This document shows positions 1-9,894 of a DNA stretch of 47,759 nucleotides, piece after piece (the stretch's first letter is position 1; every line of letters starts with the position of its first letter). This DNA comes from Lysobacteraceae bacterium PS02065 (GTDB lineage: Bacteria > Pseudomonadota > Gammaproteobacteria > Xanthomonadales > Rhodanobacteraceae). Location of the stretch: positions 1 through 47,759 of the forward strand of contig JASCPI010000040.1 in assembly GCA_029959555.1 (NCBI GenBank), read 5' to 3'. Position numbers and translations under genes: made by a program. The notes below the pieces were generated by a model. That model was not told where the DNA came from, did not search any database, and worked only from the letters and a program-made list of their open reading frames with translations.

Positions 1-214
1 CCTGCGGGGCTAGGTCGCCACCGCCCGTCCAGCCCAGCGCGAGGGGCTGCAGGGGTTGCAGGAGGCCGCGCGGCAGCCGCGAACGTTCGCGGCGCACGCC
101 GCGCGCGACGAGGCCGATGCGGCCGTGATCACGCGTGAGGCATTCGAGCAGCAGCGAGGTCTCGCGATACGGCCTCGCGTGGAGGATGAAGGCCGGCTGC
201 GCGTCGACGCGCAT
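1..214 (-). CDS. recO: DNA repair protein RecO (N-terminal part, cut by window edge)
   Basis: This is the first 71 codons of RecO, which with RecR loads RecA on single-stranded DNA covered by SSB (family knowledge). The visible N-terminus has the RecO OB-fold pattern: PAFILHARPYRETSLLLE, then HGRIGLVARGVRR. The ATG at 214-212 lies 9 bases after the era stop, as expected for the conserved rnc-era-recO operon. The rest of the gene lies beyond the left edge, so the C-terminal zinc-finger region cannot be judged. Confidence 0.9.
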   Translation of the reverse strand, partial: MRVDAQPAFILHARPYRETSLLLECLTRDHGRIGLVARGVRRERSRLPRGLLQPLQPLALGWTGGGDLAPQ

Positions 215-223
215 GCGCGCCGC

Positions 224-1126
224 TTATTCGGTGTAACCGAACTGGCGCAGCGAGCTCTCGTCGTCGGACCAGTTCTCGCGCACCTTGACCCACAGCTCGA
301 GGAACACACGGCCGCCGAACAGGTGCGCCATGCGCTTGCGCGCACCCGTGCCGATCGCCTTGAGCTGCTCGCCGCCGGCACCGATCACGATCGCCTTCTG
401 GCCCTCGCGCTCGACCCAGATCGCCGCGGCGATGCGCGCGAGGTCACCCTTCTGCTCGAAGTTCTCGATCTCGACGGTGGTCGCATAAGGGAGTTCGTCC
501 GACAGGCGCAGCATGAGCTGTTCGCGCACGATCTCGGCGGCGAGGAAGCGCTCGCTGCGGTCGGTGAGCTCGTCGGGCTCGAACTGCGGGGGCGCCTCGG
601 GGAGGCGTGCGACGACATCGGCGACCAGCGCATCGAGGCCGTCGCCGTGCGTGGCGCGCAGGAAGTGCACGCCGTCGTAGGGATGGCTTTCGGCGAGCCT
701 GGCCACGAACGGCAGCAGCTCGCCCTTCTCCTTGACGCGATCGGTCTTGTTGATCGCGAGCAGGCGCGGCACCTTCTGGCGCGAGACGACCGACCAGACC
801 TGTTCGTCCTCCTCGGTCCAGCGCGGCGCCGAGATGACGTGCACGATGACGTCGGCCTCGTCGGGCACCTGCCGCGCGACGCGGTTGAGCTGACGGTTCA
901 TCGCACGCTTGCCGCCGAGGTGCAGGCCGGGCGTGTCGAGGAATGCAACCTGGGCACCCTCGAACGTCGCGATGCCCAGGATGCGATGACGCGTGGTCTG
1001 GGGCTTGGGCGACACGATGCTGAGCGGGGTGCCGACGAGGCGATTGAGCAGCGTCGACTTGCCGACGTTGGGGCGGCCGACGATCGCGACGTGCCCGAAG
1101 CGATGGGAGGAAGGGGAATCCGACAT
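224..1126 (-). CDS. era: Ribosome-assembly GTPase Era
   Basis: Essential GTPase that binds the 3' end of 16S rRNA and helps mature the 30S subunit. The 300-residue protein has the family's usual length. GTP motifs are intact: G1 GRPNVGKS at about 17-24, the switch threonine in QTTRHRILG near 44-45, DTPG near 64-67 and NKTD near 126-129. The C-terminal KH domain holds a GXXG-type loop (VIGAGGEQLKAIG, near 246-258). It lies 21 bases downstream of rnc and just ahead of recO, so it is probably co-transcribed with them. Confidence 0.97.
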   Translation of the reverse strand: MSDSPSSHRFGHVAIVGRPNVGKSTLLNRLVGTPLSIVSPKPQTTRHRILGIATFEGAQVAFLDTPGLHLGGKRAMNRQLNRVARQVPDEADVIVHVISAPRWTEEDEQVWSVVSRQKVPRLLAINKTDRVKEKGELLPFVARLAESHPYDGVHFLRATHGDGLDALVADVVARLPEAPPQFEPDELTDRSERFLAAEIVREQLMLRLSDELPYATTVEIENFEQKGDLARIAAAIWVEREGQKAIVIGAGGEQLKAIGTGARKRMAHLFGGRVFLELWVKVRENWSDDESSLRQFGYTE

Positions 1127-1147
1127 GGGAATGTCCGTGGGAGGTGG

Positions 1148-1816
1148 TCAGCGCGACGCGAGGCGCTCGCGTACGCGCACGAGTGCGGTTTCGGCCGCGG
1201 CCTGCTCGGCGGCACGACGGCTCGCGCCGTGGCCGGGCTCGCGTAGGTCGAAGGCCTCGATGACGCAGGCGACATCGAAGGTCTTGGCGTGGTCGTCACC
1301 GCTGCTGGCGACGAGTTCGTAGACGGGCAGCGCGTGTCCGCGCGCCTGCAGCAGTTCCTGCAGCATGGTCTTGGGGTCCTTGGCGACCTTGCCTTCGGCG
1401 GCGGCGACCCGGGTCTCGAAGAGGCGGCGCACGAGATCCCGGCATGGTGCCCACCCCGCGTCCAGATACACCGCAGCAATGAGGGCCTCGAGCGTGTCCG
1501 CGAGGATCGACTCGCGTCGGAAACCACCGGTCTTGAGCTCGCCGGGACCGAGCACGATCGCGTCGCCGATGGCTTCGTCGCGCGCCACAGAAGCGAGCGC
1601 GGCGCCGCTCACGAGCGACGCGCGCAGGCGCGTCATCTCGCCTTCGCTGGCCTTCGGATACTGCTCGTAGACGTACTCGGCCACGATGAGGTTGACGAGC
1701 GCGTCACCGAGGAACTCGAGTCGCTCGTTGTTGCGACGACCGGCGCTGCGATGGGTCAGTGCCTGCTCGAGCAGCGATGCGTCGCCGAACGCGTGGCCGA
1801 GTGCCTGAGGCTTAAT
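1148..1816 (-). CDS. rnc: Ribonuclease III, probable ATT start
   Basis: Double-strand-specific endoribonuclease for rRNA and mRNA processing. The signature NERLEFLGDAL falls at about residues 31-41, the metal-binding Asp38 and Glu110 (in DTLEALIAA) are present, and a dsRNA-binding domain fills the last 70 residues. The frame opens after a TGA at 1840-1838 and has no ATG, GTG or TTG before the conserved N-terminal helix LGHAFGDASLLEQALTHRS. The first GTG (1684) would delete the catalytic signature. ATT at 1816-1814 fits the family length (222 residues, about 226 in E. coli). It lies 8 bases after a GGGAGG ribosome-binding site and overlaps the upstream stop as ATTAA. A sequencing error is the alternative. 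Confidence 0.85.
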   Translation of the reverse strand: MKPQALGHAFGDASLLEQALTHRSAGRRNNERLEFLGDALVNLIVAEYVYEQYPKASEGEMTRLRASLVSGAALASVARDEAIGDAIVLGPGELKTGGFRRESILADTLEALIAAVYLDAGWAPCRDLVRRLFETRVAAAEGKVAKDPKTMLQELLQARGHALPVYELVASSGDDHAKTFDVACVIEAFDLREPGHGASRRAAEQAAAETALVRVRERLASR

Positions 1817-2195
1817 ACGCGCTACCTCCCGACAGGCTCAACGACTTGTCGAACGTCGCGAGCAGCTCGAGGTTGTAGATGAACGGCACACGGCGCTCGT
1901 AGCGGATGCGCAGTGTCGAGGCGTTGCCCTGGCGGATGATCTGGATGGCCTGCGGTGGGATCAACGAATCGTCGACGTACTGTGCATCGAACTTGCGGAT
2001 GAGCGAACGCCGGATCTCCTCGGCACTCTTGGACGCCGCGCCGGGTTCGGCGCGTACCTGTTCCATGGCCTTCACGACGCCCATGTACTCGACGTACATG
2101 GGGACCAGGCGCATCGCCATGTAGGCGAAGAAGCCGACGACCGCCAGCAGGATGAGGAACCCGATGAACGTGATACCGCGAGAACGACGACGCAT
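1812..2195 (-). CDS. DUF4845 family membrane protein
   Basis: Small inner-membrane protein of 127 residues. It has a basic N-terminus (MRRRSRG), one hydrophobic segment at about 9-29, and a mixed C-terminal domain containing VPFIYNLELLATFDKSLSL. The sequence and position between lepB and rnc match the DUF4845 family of gammaproteobacteria, whose function is not established. It lies 21 bases downstream of the second lepB, and its TAA overlaps the likely rnc start codon. Confidence 0.85.
   Translation of the reverse strand: MRRRSRGITFIGFLILLAVVGFFAYMAMRLVPMYVEYMGVVKAMEQVRAEPGAASKSAEEIRRSLIRKFDAQYVDDSLIPPQAIQIIRQGNASTLRIRYERRVPFIYNLELLATFDKSLSLSGGSAY
1825..1830 (-). promoter_or_regulatory. Shine-Dalgarno site deciding the rnc start
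   Basis: On the minus strand this reads GGGAGG. Eight bases separate it from the ATT at 1816-1814. No ATG, GTG or TTG lies in the rnc frame near it, so this site is the main support for the ATT start. It lies inside the last codons of the upstream DUF4845 gene, which suggests translational coupling. Confidence 0.6.
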
Positions 2196-2216
2196 GCCCT
2201 TGATCTCCCCTTCCGG

Positions 2217-3044
2217 TTAACGGATGACGGTGCCGATGCGACCGAAATCGACGCCGTCGTGCCAGTTCATCCATACCACGAAAGCCTTGCCGACGAGGTT
2301 GTCCTGCGGCACGAAACCCCAGTAGCGGCTGTCCTCGCTGTTGTCGCGGTTGTCGCCGAGCACGAAGTAACTCGCCTCCGGGACCGTCCATTCGCCTTCG
2401 CGACCCGGCCCGGGCATCGTCATCATACGATGTTCGTGCTCGCCGAGTTTCTCCACCGAGACCTGGGCGGCCGACAGGTCGCGGCCGGCCTCGGCGGGAC
2501 CATTGTAGGGGCCGACGTAGGTGCGACGGACTTCCTCGCCGTTCACGTAGATCATCTTGTTGCGGTAGACCACGACGTCACCCGGCAGGCCGACGACGCG
2601 CTTGATGTAATCCTGCTTCGGGTTGTCCGGGTAGCGGAACACGACGACGTCGCCGCGCTGCGGCAGGCCGGTGTCGACGATGCGCAGGTTGAGCACCGGG
2701 AGGCGGATGCCGTAGGAGAACTTGCTGACGAGGATGAAGTCGCCGACGAGCAGGGTCGGAATCATCGACCCGGACGGGATCTTGAACGGCTCGGCGATGA
2801 ACGAACGGATCACCAGGATCACGAACAGCACGGGAAAGAACGAGCGTGCGTAGTCGGTGACGATGGGCTCGCGCATCGCGTCGCGCACACGCGCTTCACG
2901 CTCGGGATCGGACAGCGCCGCGATGCCCGCGATCGAGGCGGCGCGCCGGCGTCGGCCCGGCAGCAGGACGATGCGATCGAACAGCCAGAGCAGGCCCGAA
3001 AGCGCCGTCAGGATGACGAGCGCGAGATCGAAATTGAGCAGCAT
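2217..3044 (-). CDS. lepB: Signal peptidase I (second tandem copy)
   Basis: Membrane serine protease that removes signal peptides from exported proteins. Two hydrophobic segments lie at about 5-28 and 68-82. The catalytic Ser93 lies in PSGSMIPTL and the general-base Lys148 in DYIKRVVGLPGD. Box E (GDNRDNSEDSRYWG) is present near the C-terminus. At 275 residues it is shorter than E. coli LepB (324). It follows a closely related paralogue by 16 bases. Both catalytic residues are intact, so both copies should be active. Confidence 0.95.
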   Translation of the reverse strand: MLLNFDLALVILTALSGLLWLFDRIVLLPGRRRRAASIAGIAALSDPEREARVRDAMREPIVTDYARSFFPVLFVILVIRSFIAEPFKIPSGSMIPTLLVGDFILVSKFSYGIRLPVLNLRIVDTGLPQRGDVVVFRYPDNPKQDYIKRVVGLPGDVVVYRNKMIYVNGEEVRRTYVGPYNGPAEAGRDLSAAQVSVEKLGEHEHRMMTMPGPGREGEWTVPEASYFVLGDNRDNSEDSRYWGFVPQDNLVGKAFVVWMNWHDGVDFGRIGTVIR

Positions 3045-3060
3045 GAAGGGCGGTCTGGAC

Positions 3061-3951
3061 TCAGTGGACGGACGTGCCGATGCGGCTGAAATCGCCGAAG
3101 TTCATCCACACGATCATCGCGCGGCCGACGAGGTTGGATTCGGGCACGAAACCCCAGAACCGGCTATCGAGGCTGCTGTCGCGGTTGTCGCCCATCACGA
3201 AGAAGCTGTCGGGCGGCACGGTCCAGCTGCCCTCGCCGCGCGACGGCTGGAGCGGCAAAACCATCATGCGGTGGCTCGCTTCGCCGAGGGATTCGTCGCT
3301 GACGCGTGCTCCGGACAGGTTCGTGTGTTCTTCCGATGGACCCGTGTAGGGGCCCACGTAGCGCTGCTCGACCACCTGGTCGTTCACGTAGATCACCTTG
3401 TCGCGATACGTGATGCGGTCGCCCGGGAGGCCGACGACGCGCTTGATGTAGTTCTGCTGCGGCACGGGCTCGAACGGTTGCCCGCAGGGGTTCGCACTGC
3501 GCACGGTCGCGCCGTCGCGCGTGCACGGGAAGCCGGGATAGCGGAACACCATCACGTCGCCACGCTCCGGCGAGCCGATGTCGAAGAAACGCGTGTTGAG
3601 CACGGGCACGCGCAAGCCGTAGGCGAACTTGTTGACGAGGATGAAGTCGCCGATCTTGAGCGTCGGGATCATCGAGCCCGACGGGATCTTGAACGGCTCG
3701 GCGACGAACGAACGCAGCAGCAGGATCACGAACAGCACCGGGAAGAACGAGCGCGCGTACTCGGCGACGACCGGCTCGCGCAGCGCGTCCTGGATGCGCG
3801 CCTTGCGCTCGGCTTCCGACAATGCGCCGATCTGTTCGATCTCGCGCGCGTTGCGCAATCGGCGTGGCGCGAAGGCGAGCCGGTCGATCGCCCAGATCAC
3901 GCCGGCGAGCGCAGTCAGGCCGACGAGCAACAATGCGAAATCGAAATTCAT
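3061..3951 (-). CDS. lepB: Signal peptidase I (first tandem copy, with Cys-containing insertion)
   Basis: Signal peptidase I of 296 residues, closely similar along its length to the next gene. Ser93 (PSGSMIPTL) and Lys170 (NYIKRVVGLPGD) form the catalytic dyad, and GDNRDSSLDSRFWG is the conserved late box. It differs from its neighbour by about 22 extra residues between the FRYPG strand and the catalytic lysine. That insertion carries two cysteines (143 and 156), which would face the periplasm and could form a disulfide (inference). It lies 40 bases downstream of lepA, the usual lepA-lepB order. Confidence 0.95.
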   Translation of the reverse strand: MNFDFALLLVGLTALAGVIWAIDRLAFAPRRLRNAREIEQIGALSEAERKARIQDALREPVVAEYARSFFPVLFVILLLRSFVAEPFKIPSGSMIPTLKIGDFILVNKFAYGLRVPVLNTRFFDIGSPERGDVMVFRYPGFPCTRDGATVRSANPCGQPFEPVPQQNYIKRVVGLPGDRITYRDKVIYVNDQVVEQRYVGPYTGPSEEHTNLSGARVSDESLGEASHRMMVLPLQPSRGEGSWTVPPDSFFVMGDNRDSSLDSRFWGFVPESNLVGRAMIVWMNFGDFSRIGTSVH

Positions 3952-3991
3952 CCTCGGATCCCCTGGAGTACGTTCGGCCGGTCGTGCGCGT

Positions 3992-5785
<1,794 letters not shown>

Positions 5786-5823
5786 CGTGTGCGCTTGGGG
5801 CCGGGCGGCTGCAAAAGTCGCCG

Positions 5824-5832
5824 ATTATCGCA
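5824..5832 (-). promoter_or_regulatory. Probable extended -10 promoter of lepA
   Basis: The minus strand reads TGCGATAAT, an extended -10 element (TG, one base, then a hexamer one base from TATAAT). I see no good -35 hexamer at 17-18 bases, which is acceptable for extended -10 promoters. The expected start would give a leader of roughly 30 bases before the lepA ATG. It is placed after the hairpin that follows mucD. Confidence 0.5.
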
Positions 5833-5889
5833 GAATCCGCCGTTCTCCGCTGCACCGCGCCAAACGCCGCGACGCCATGTCCCGGATGC

Positions 5890-5917
5890 GAAGACGGGGC
5901 CGAATGGCCCCGTCTTC
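5890..5917 (-). terminator. Perfect hairpin downstream of mucD
   Basis: A perfect 12-bp stem (GAAGACGGGGCC and its complement) with a 4-base loop lies 26 bases after the mucD stop. No U-run follows on the minus strand, so it is not a textbook intrinsic terminator. It may instead protect or pause the mucD 3' end. A second inverted repeat (GGACCGC, 2-base loop) lies at 5925-5940, next to the mucD stop. Confidence 0.45.
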
Positions 5918-5942
5918 GTGCAGCGGACCGCGTGCGGTCCCG

Positions 5943-7376
5943 TCAGCGCTCGTCCTTCTTCGGCACGCTCAGCGCGATGAAGCTCGTCACATCGTTGCGG
6001 CGGACCAGCAGCATCACCGAGTCGTCGGGCTTGAGGTCCTTGACCGCCGTGTTGAACGCCGCCGCCGACTTCACCGACGTGCGACCGACCATGAGGATGA
6101 TGTCACCCGGCTGGAGCGCCGCGCGACGTGCCGCCTCGCCCGCAATGCGGGCCACGACGACGCCCTCGTCCTTCAGGCCGAGCTGGGTGCGCTGTTCGGC
6201 GGTCAGGTCGTCGACGACGATGCCGAGCGGGTTGGTCGCGGCGGGCTGCGCAGCGGCGTTGGCGGTCGGCCTCGAGGCGTCCTGCGGCAGCTCGGCCACG
6301 GTCACCGGCAGCGTCAGCTCCTTGCCGTCGCGGTAGACGCGCAGCTCGGCCTTCGTGCCCGGCGTGGTCAGCCCGACGAGCGGCGGCAGATCGGACGAGC
6401 TGATGATGTCGACGCCGTTGAAGGCCAGGATCACGTCGCCGACCTTCACGCCGGCCTTCTCGGCCGCACTGGCGGCCTCGATGCTGTTGACGAGCGCACC
6501 GCCGCTGCGCGGCAGGCCGAGCGCCTTGGCATTCTCGCGGTCGACGTTCTGGATGCGCACGCCGATCATGCCGCGCGAGACGCGGCCCTTGGTCTTGAGC
6601 TGGTCGGCCGTGTTCATCGCCACGGTGATCGGAATCGCGAACGAGACCCCCATGTAGCCGCCGGTGTTGGAGAAGATCTGCGAGTTGATGCCGACAACCT
6701 GGCCATCGAGGTTGAACAGCGGGCCGCCCGAGTTGCCGGGATTGATCGGCACATCGGTCTGGATGAACGGAACGTACTGCTGGCTGCTGTCGTAGCCGCG
6801 ACCGATCGCGCTGACAATGCCGTGCGTGACCGAATGGTCCATGCCGAACGGCGAGCCCACCGCGACGACCCACTGGCCGGGCTTGAGCTTGGACGAGTCG
6901 CCGATGCTCACGGTGGGCAGGCCCGAGGCCTCGATCTTGAGCAGCGCGACGTCGGTCTGCGGATCGGTACCGACGACCTTCGCGTCGAGTTCACGTCGGT
7001 CCGACAGGCGCACCGTCACCTGGTCGGCGTCGCCGACGACATGGTTGTTGGTGAGGATGTAGCCGTCCTGCGAGATCACGAATCCCGAACCGGCCGAGCG
7101 GCGCTCGCCGCCCTGCGGACCGCGGGGAATCGGGCCGAAGAAGCGACGGAAGATCTCGGGAACCTCGGCGTCGTCGGCATCGTCGGGAACCTGCTGCTGG
7201 GCTCGCGCGTTGCGCGACGTGGTCGCCTGCACGTTGACGACGGCAGGACCGTTGCGCTCGACGAGCGAGACGAAATCGGGCAGCTCGGCAGCTGCGGCAG
7301 GCAGCGCGACGGCCGTGAGCGCAGCCGCCCAGGCCAGGGCCAGGGTGACGCCGGCCCGATGCATCGGTGACTTCAT
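5943..7376 (-). CDS. mucD: Periplasmic serine protease MucD (DegP/DegQ family)
   Basis: HtrA-type protease and chaperone of 477 residues that degrades misfolded envelope proteins. A Sec signal peptide occupies about 1-30 (cleavage near AAAA-EL). The catalytic triad is His112 (TNNHVV), Asp142 (TDVALL) and Ser216 (GNSGGP). Two PDZ domains follow at about 270-360 and 385-470. The start at 7376 is preceded by an AGGAGA ribosome-binding site and gives a clean signal peptide; an upstream in-frame start would not. It follows rseB after a 157-base gap that holds an ECF-type promoter, so it can be induced with the stress regulon. The gene order matches algU-mucA-mucB-mucD, without mucC. Confidence 0.95.
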   Translation of the reverse strand: MKSPMHRAGVTLALAWAAALTAVALPAAAAELPDFVSLVERNGPAVVNVQATTSRNARAQQQVPDDADDAEVPEIFRRFFGPIPRGPQGGERRSAGSGFVISQDGYILTNNHVVGDADQVTVRLSDRRELDAKVVGTDPQTDVALLKIEASGLPTVSIGDSSKLKPGQWVVAVGSPFGMDHSVTHGIVSAIGRGYDSSQQYVPFIQTDVPINPGNSGGPLFNLDGQVVGINSQIFSNTGGYMGVSFAIPITVAMNTADQLKTKGRVSRGMIGVRIQNVDRENAKALGLPRSGGALVNSIEAASAAEKAGVKVGDVILAFNGVDIISSSDLPPLVGLTTPGTKAELRVYRDGKELTLPVTVAELPQDASRPTANAAAQPAATNPLGIVVDDLTAEQRTQLGLKDEGVVVARIAGEAARRAALQPGDIILMVGRTSVKSAAAFNTAVKDLKPDDSVMLLVRRNDVTSFIALSVPKKDER

Positions 7377-7453
7377 GGAGAATCTCCTGGTTCCAGTGTG
7401 GATAGCGCGATCCCGCCGGTGCTCGGCTGGACCTGCGTGAAAGGATGACGCGC

Positions 7454-7483
7454 GGTTGGATGCAGGCGCCGCCGCAAAGTTCC
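7454..7483 (-). promoter_or_regulatory. RpoE-type (ECF) promoter upstream of mucD
   Basis: The minus strand reads GGAACTT, 16 bases, then TCCAA. The first element is identical to the RpoE/AlgU -35 consensus, and spacing and -10 are close to the known GAACTT-N16-TCTGA pattern. It lies in the rseB-mucD gap, about 75-80 bases before the mucD start. This would give mucD stress-inducible expression of its own. Confidence 0.65.
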
Positions 7484-7533
7484 GGCAGGGCCGCGGACGC
7501 GTCGAACGGTTCAGGGGGCGTTTCACCGGTCGC

Positions 7534-8508
7534 TCACGGCGACGCCGCAGTCTCGCTCCTGCGAGCGACCGCACGGGACATCATCGCGACGGTTTCGGCC
7601 GGCACATCGCCGACGACCGTGATCCGCCATGCGCCCTGGACACGCGTATGGATGTTCATCGTGCCCCGTCCCACGAGCTCGCCGTCGTCGTCGGGCCCGT
7701 CGCCCTTGGGTTCGACGTAGATCGAGACGTTGGCGAGTCCGTCTGAGTAGACGAGGTGTTCGGTTCCGTCGGGGTCCTTCGGCGAACGCCGGGCCGACAC
7801 GAACTCGAAACCGGATGGCGGATCGGTGACCGACCACGTGGGCTCGGTGCGCACCAGGAGTTCCTGCGGCGTGGCCGTCGTCACCTGCAGCTCGCGGCGA
7901 CTCGGCGCGAGGTCGGTCTCGCTGGGGGGCTGGCCGATCTCGAGCGACACGAACATGAATTGCTCGAGGGGACGACGATCCGCGTCGGTGACGACGGAAC
8001 GCAACAGCAGATGCGACTGCTGATCGAGCCAGAGGCGGTACCCGTAGCGCAGCCGATCGCGAGCGACCACGTCGACGATGTCGGCGACGAAGCCCGCGAC
8101 ACGATCACTGCCGACGTTGCGCACCTCGTAGTGGGTGGCGAGCGAGCGATCGCCGGCGTCGGGAATCAATGGCAGCAACCCGCGATTCGAGAGTCGCGTG
8201 TAGACCGTCGCACTGCCGTCGGCCTGCACGCAGGTGACGTTGAAACCATCGCGGATGAGCTCGGTACGAGGTCCGCTCAGGCTGACCAGCCGCTCGCGCT
8301 CGCGTGGTCCGCCGGCGTGGAACACACGCAGGGTGTCGGTGCGCCCCGCGTGCTGGTACGTGAAGGAACCCTGGTAGTCGAGGTTCCGGATCGCCTCGCC
8401 CATGCGGGACAACAGGACTGCGCCATCCGGGCGTGCGGCATCGTCGGCTGCGGCCTGGCCGGCGAAAAACGCCACCAGTATGCAGGCGGCAACCCTGAGA
8501 TATCGCAT
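7534..8508 (-). CDS. rseB: Periplasmic sigma-E regulator RseB/MucB
   Basis: Periplasmic protein that binds RseA and shields it from proteolysis, and senses mislocalised lipoprotein or LPS (family knowledge). The 324-residue protein has a signal peptide (MRYLRVAACILVAFFAG, cleaved near AAADD), an N-terminal LolA-like domain with LDYQGSFTYQHAG, and a C-terminal domain containing GTMNIHTRVQGAWRITVVGDVP. The ATG at 8508 follows AAGGAG at good spacing. An earlier ATG at 8577 would overlap rseA and bury the signal peptide. It lies 65 bases after rseA. Confidence 0.92.
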   Translation of the reverse strand: MRYLRVAACILVAFFAGQAAADDAARPDGAVLLSRMGEAIRNLDYQGSFTYQHAGRTDTLRVFHAGGPRERERLVSLSGPRTELIRDGFNVTCVQADGSATVYTRLSNRGLLPLIPDAGDRSLATHYEVRNVGSDRVAGFVADIVDVVARDRLRYGYRLWLDQQSHLLLRSVVTDADRRPLEQFMFVSLEIGQPPSETDLAPSRRELQVTTATPQELLVRTEPTWSVTDPPSGFEFVSARRSPKDPDGTEHLVYSDGLANVSIYVEPKGDGPDDDGELVGRGTMNIHTRVQGAWRITVVGDVPAETVAMMSRAVARRSETAASP

Positions 8509-8573
8509 CCGACTCCTTGCGCGCACCGACCGCGAAGGGCGGCGCGACGATCCGTTCAAGGCTTGCATCGAGC

Positions 8574-9257
8574 TCAACGACGCTGCTGACGCTCCGCCTC
8601 GGCAGGCGCAGCGTCGCGCACCGAGATCTGCTGTTGCGCCTGGCCGGGCACGATGAGGAGCACGTAGGGAACCATGCCGGCCTGCCCCGTCGAACCTGCA
8701 GCATCGTAATGACGGATCAGATAGGACTGCAGGCGCGGATCGATCGGGGCGGCGCCACCCGAGGAGAAACCGCCGGTCGTCGCCGACGCGGTCTGCGCGT
8801 CGAGCGCGGGCGAGAGCAACGGGGGACGGAATTCCGCAGGAAGGCTCGGTGGGGGCGTCGTCGACGCGGCAGGAACCTGCGTCGCGGCGACCGTGCCTTG
8901 CTGCCCGGCCGGTGACGGCACGCTGCCTCCGCCGGGTCCCGTCGCGATCAGCGCCGCGACGGCGACGGAAGCCGCGATCGCGCCTCCGGAGCCCCAGCGC
9001 AGCAGGGTCGCCGATCGCGACCGGGCGATGGCGGGAACGGCCTCGGCATCGATGGCGGCCATGATCGACGAGGCGAAATCGGCCCGAAGGGGCAGGATTT
9101 CCTGGCGACGCAGCGCCTGACGTGCGACGTGGTAGCCGGACCAGCGTGCGAGCAGGCTTCGATCGCCTTCGACGCGGCGCAGCAGGAACATCGTCTCGTC
9201 ACGCTGCAGCTCGCCGTCCATGAGGGCGGACAACTGCTCCTGGAACTGCTGGCTCAT
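8574..9257 (-). CDS. rseA: Anti-sigma-E factor RseA/MucA
   Basis: Inner-membrane anti-sigma factor of 227 residues. The N-terminal sigma-binding domain begins FQEQLSALMDGELQRDET and continues through RWSGYHVARQALR (about 1-70). One membrane segment lies at about 88-106. A long Pro/Ala/Gly-rich periplasmic part follows, which is the expected RseB-binding and DegS-cleavage side. It starts 3 bases after the rpoE stop, so synthesis of sigma and anti-sigma is likely coupled. Confidence 0.93.
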   Translation of the reverse strand: MSQQFQEQLSALMDGELQRDETMFLLRRVEGDRSLLARWSGYHVARQALRRQEILPLRADFASSIMAAIDAEAVPAIARSRSATLLRWGSGGAIAASVAVAALIATGPGGGSVPSPAGQQGTVAATQVPAASTTPPPSLPAEFRPPLLSPALDAQTASATTGGFSSGGAAPIDPRLQSYLIRHYDAAGSTGQAGMVPYVLLIVPGQAQQQISVRDAAPAEAERQQRR

Positions 9258-9260
9258 GGT

Positions 9261-9848
9261 CTAGTCCTCGGATTCCGACAACAACGGTCGCAGCTTTTCA
9301 TCGATCGCCTCGCGCGCCCTGAAGATGCGCGATCGCACCGTGCCGATGGGGCAGTTCATCGCCTCGGCGATTTCCTCGTAGCTCAGGCCGTCGACCTCGC
9401 GCAGCGTGATCGCGGTCCGGAGCTCCTCGGGCAGGTCTTCGACCGTGGAGAAGACCGTTTGTTCAATTTCCTGACGCAGAAGTTCGCGTTCCGGCGTGGC
9501 TCGGTCACGCAGCTGGGCCGAGCCGTCGTAGAGCACGGCATCCTCGATCGCGATGTCGCCGATCGGCGGTCGCCGCCCCTTCGAGACGAGGTGGTTCTTC
9601 GCGGTATTGATCGCGATCTTGTAGATCCACGTGTAGAACGCGCTGTCGCCACGGAACGCCGCGATCGCGCGATAGGCGCGGATGAACGACTCCTGCGCGA
9701 CGTCCTGGGCCTCGCTCCAGTCCGAGACATAGCGCGTGATGACACTGACGATCTTGTGCTGGTACTTGCGCACCAGCAGGTCGAACGCCCGCTTGTCTCC
9801 CTTCTGGACACGCTCGACCAGTGCCTGGTCCAACTCGCTTTCGCCCAT
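9261..9848 (-). CDS. rpoE: ECF sigma factor RpoE/AlgU
   Basis: Extracytoplasmic stress sigma factor of 195 residues. Region 2 includes FDLLVRKYQHKIVSV and the -10-binding segment AQESFIRAYRAI. Region 4 contains GLSYEEIAEAMNCPIGTVRSR, the -35-binding helix-turn-helix. The start at 9848 follows AAGGAG; an earlier in-frame ATG adds 9 unconserved residues. It heads rpoE-rseA-rseB-mucD and has an ECF-type promoter 50-75 bases upstream, which points to autoregulation. Confidence 0.97.
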   Translation of the reverse strand: MGESELDQALVERVQKGDKRAFDLLVRKYQHKIVSVITRYVSDWSEAQDVAQESFIRAYRAIAAFRGDSAFYTWIYKIAINTAKNHLVSKGRRPPIGDIAIEDAVLYDGSAQLRDRATPERELLRQEIEQTVFSTVEDLPEELRTAITLREVDGLSYEEIAEAMNCPIGTVRSRIFRAREAIDEKLRPLLSESED

Positions 9849-9894
9849 CAGGGCATGTCTCCTTGCTGCCGGCACGTTCGAGGCGCATGTCCCG

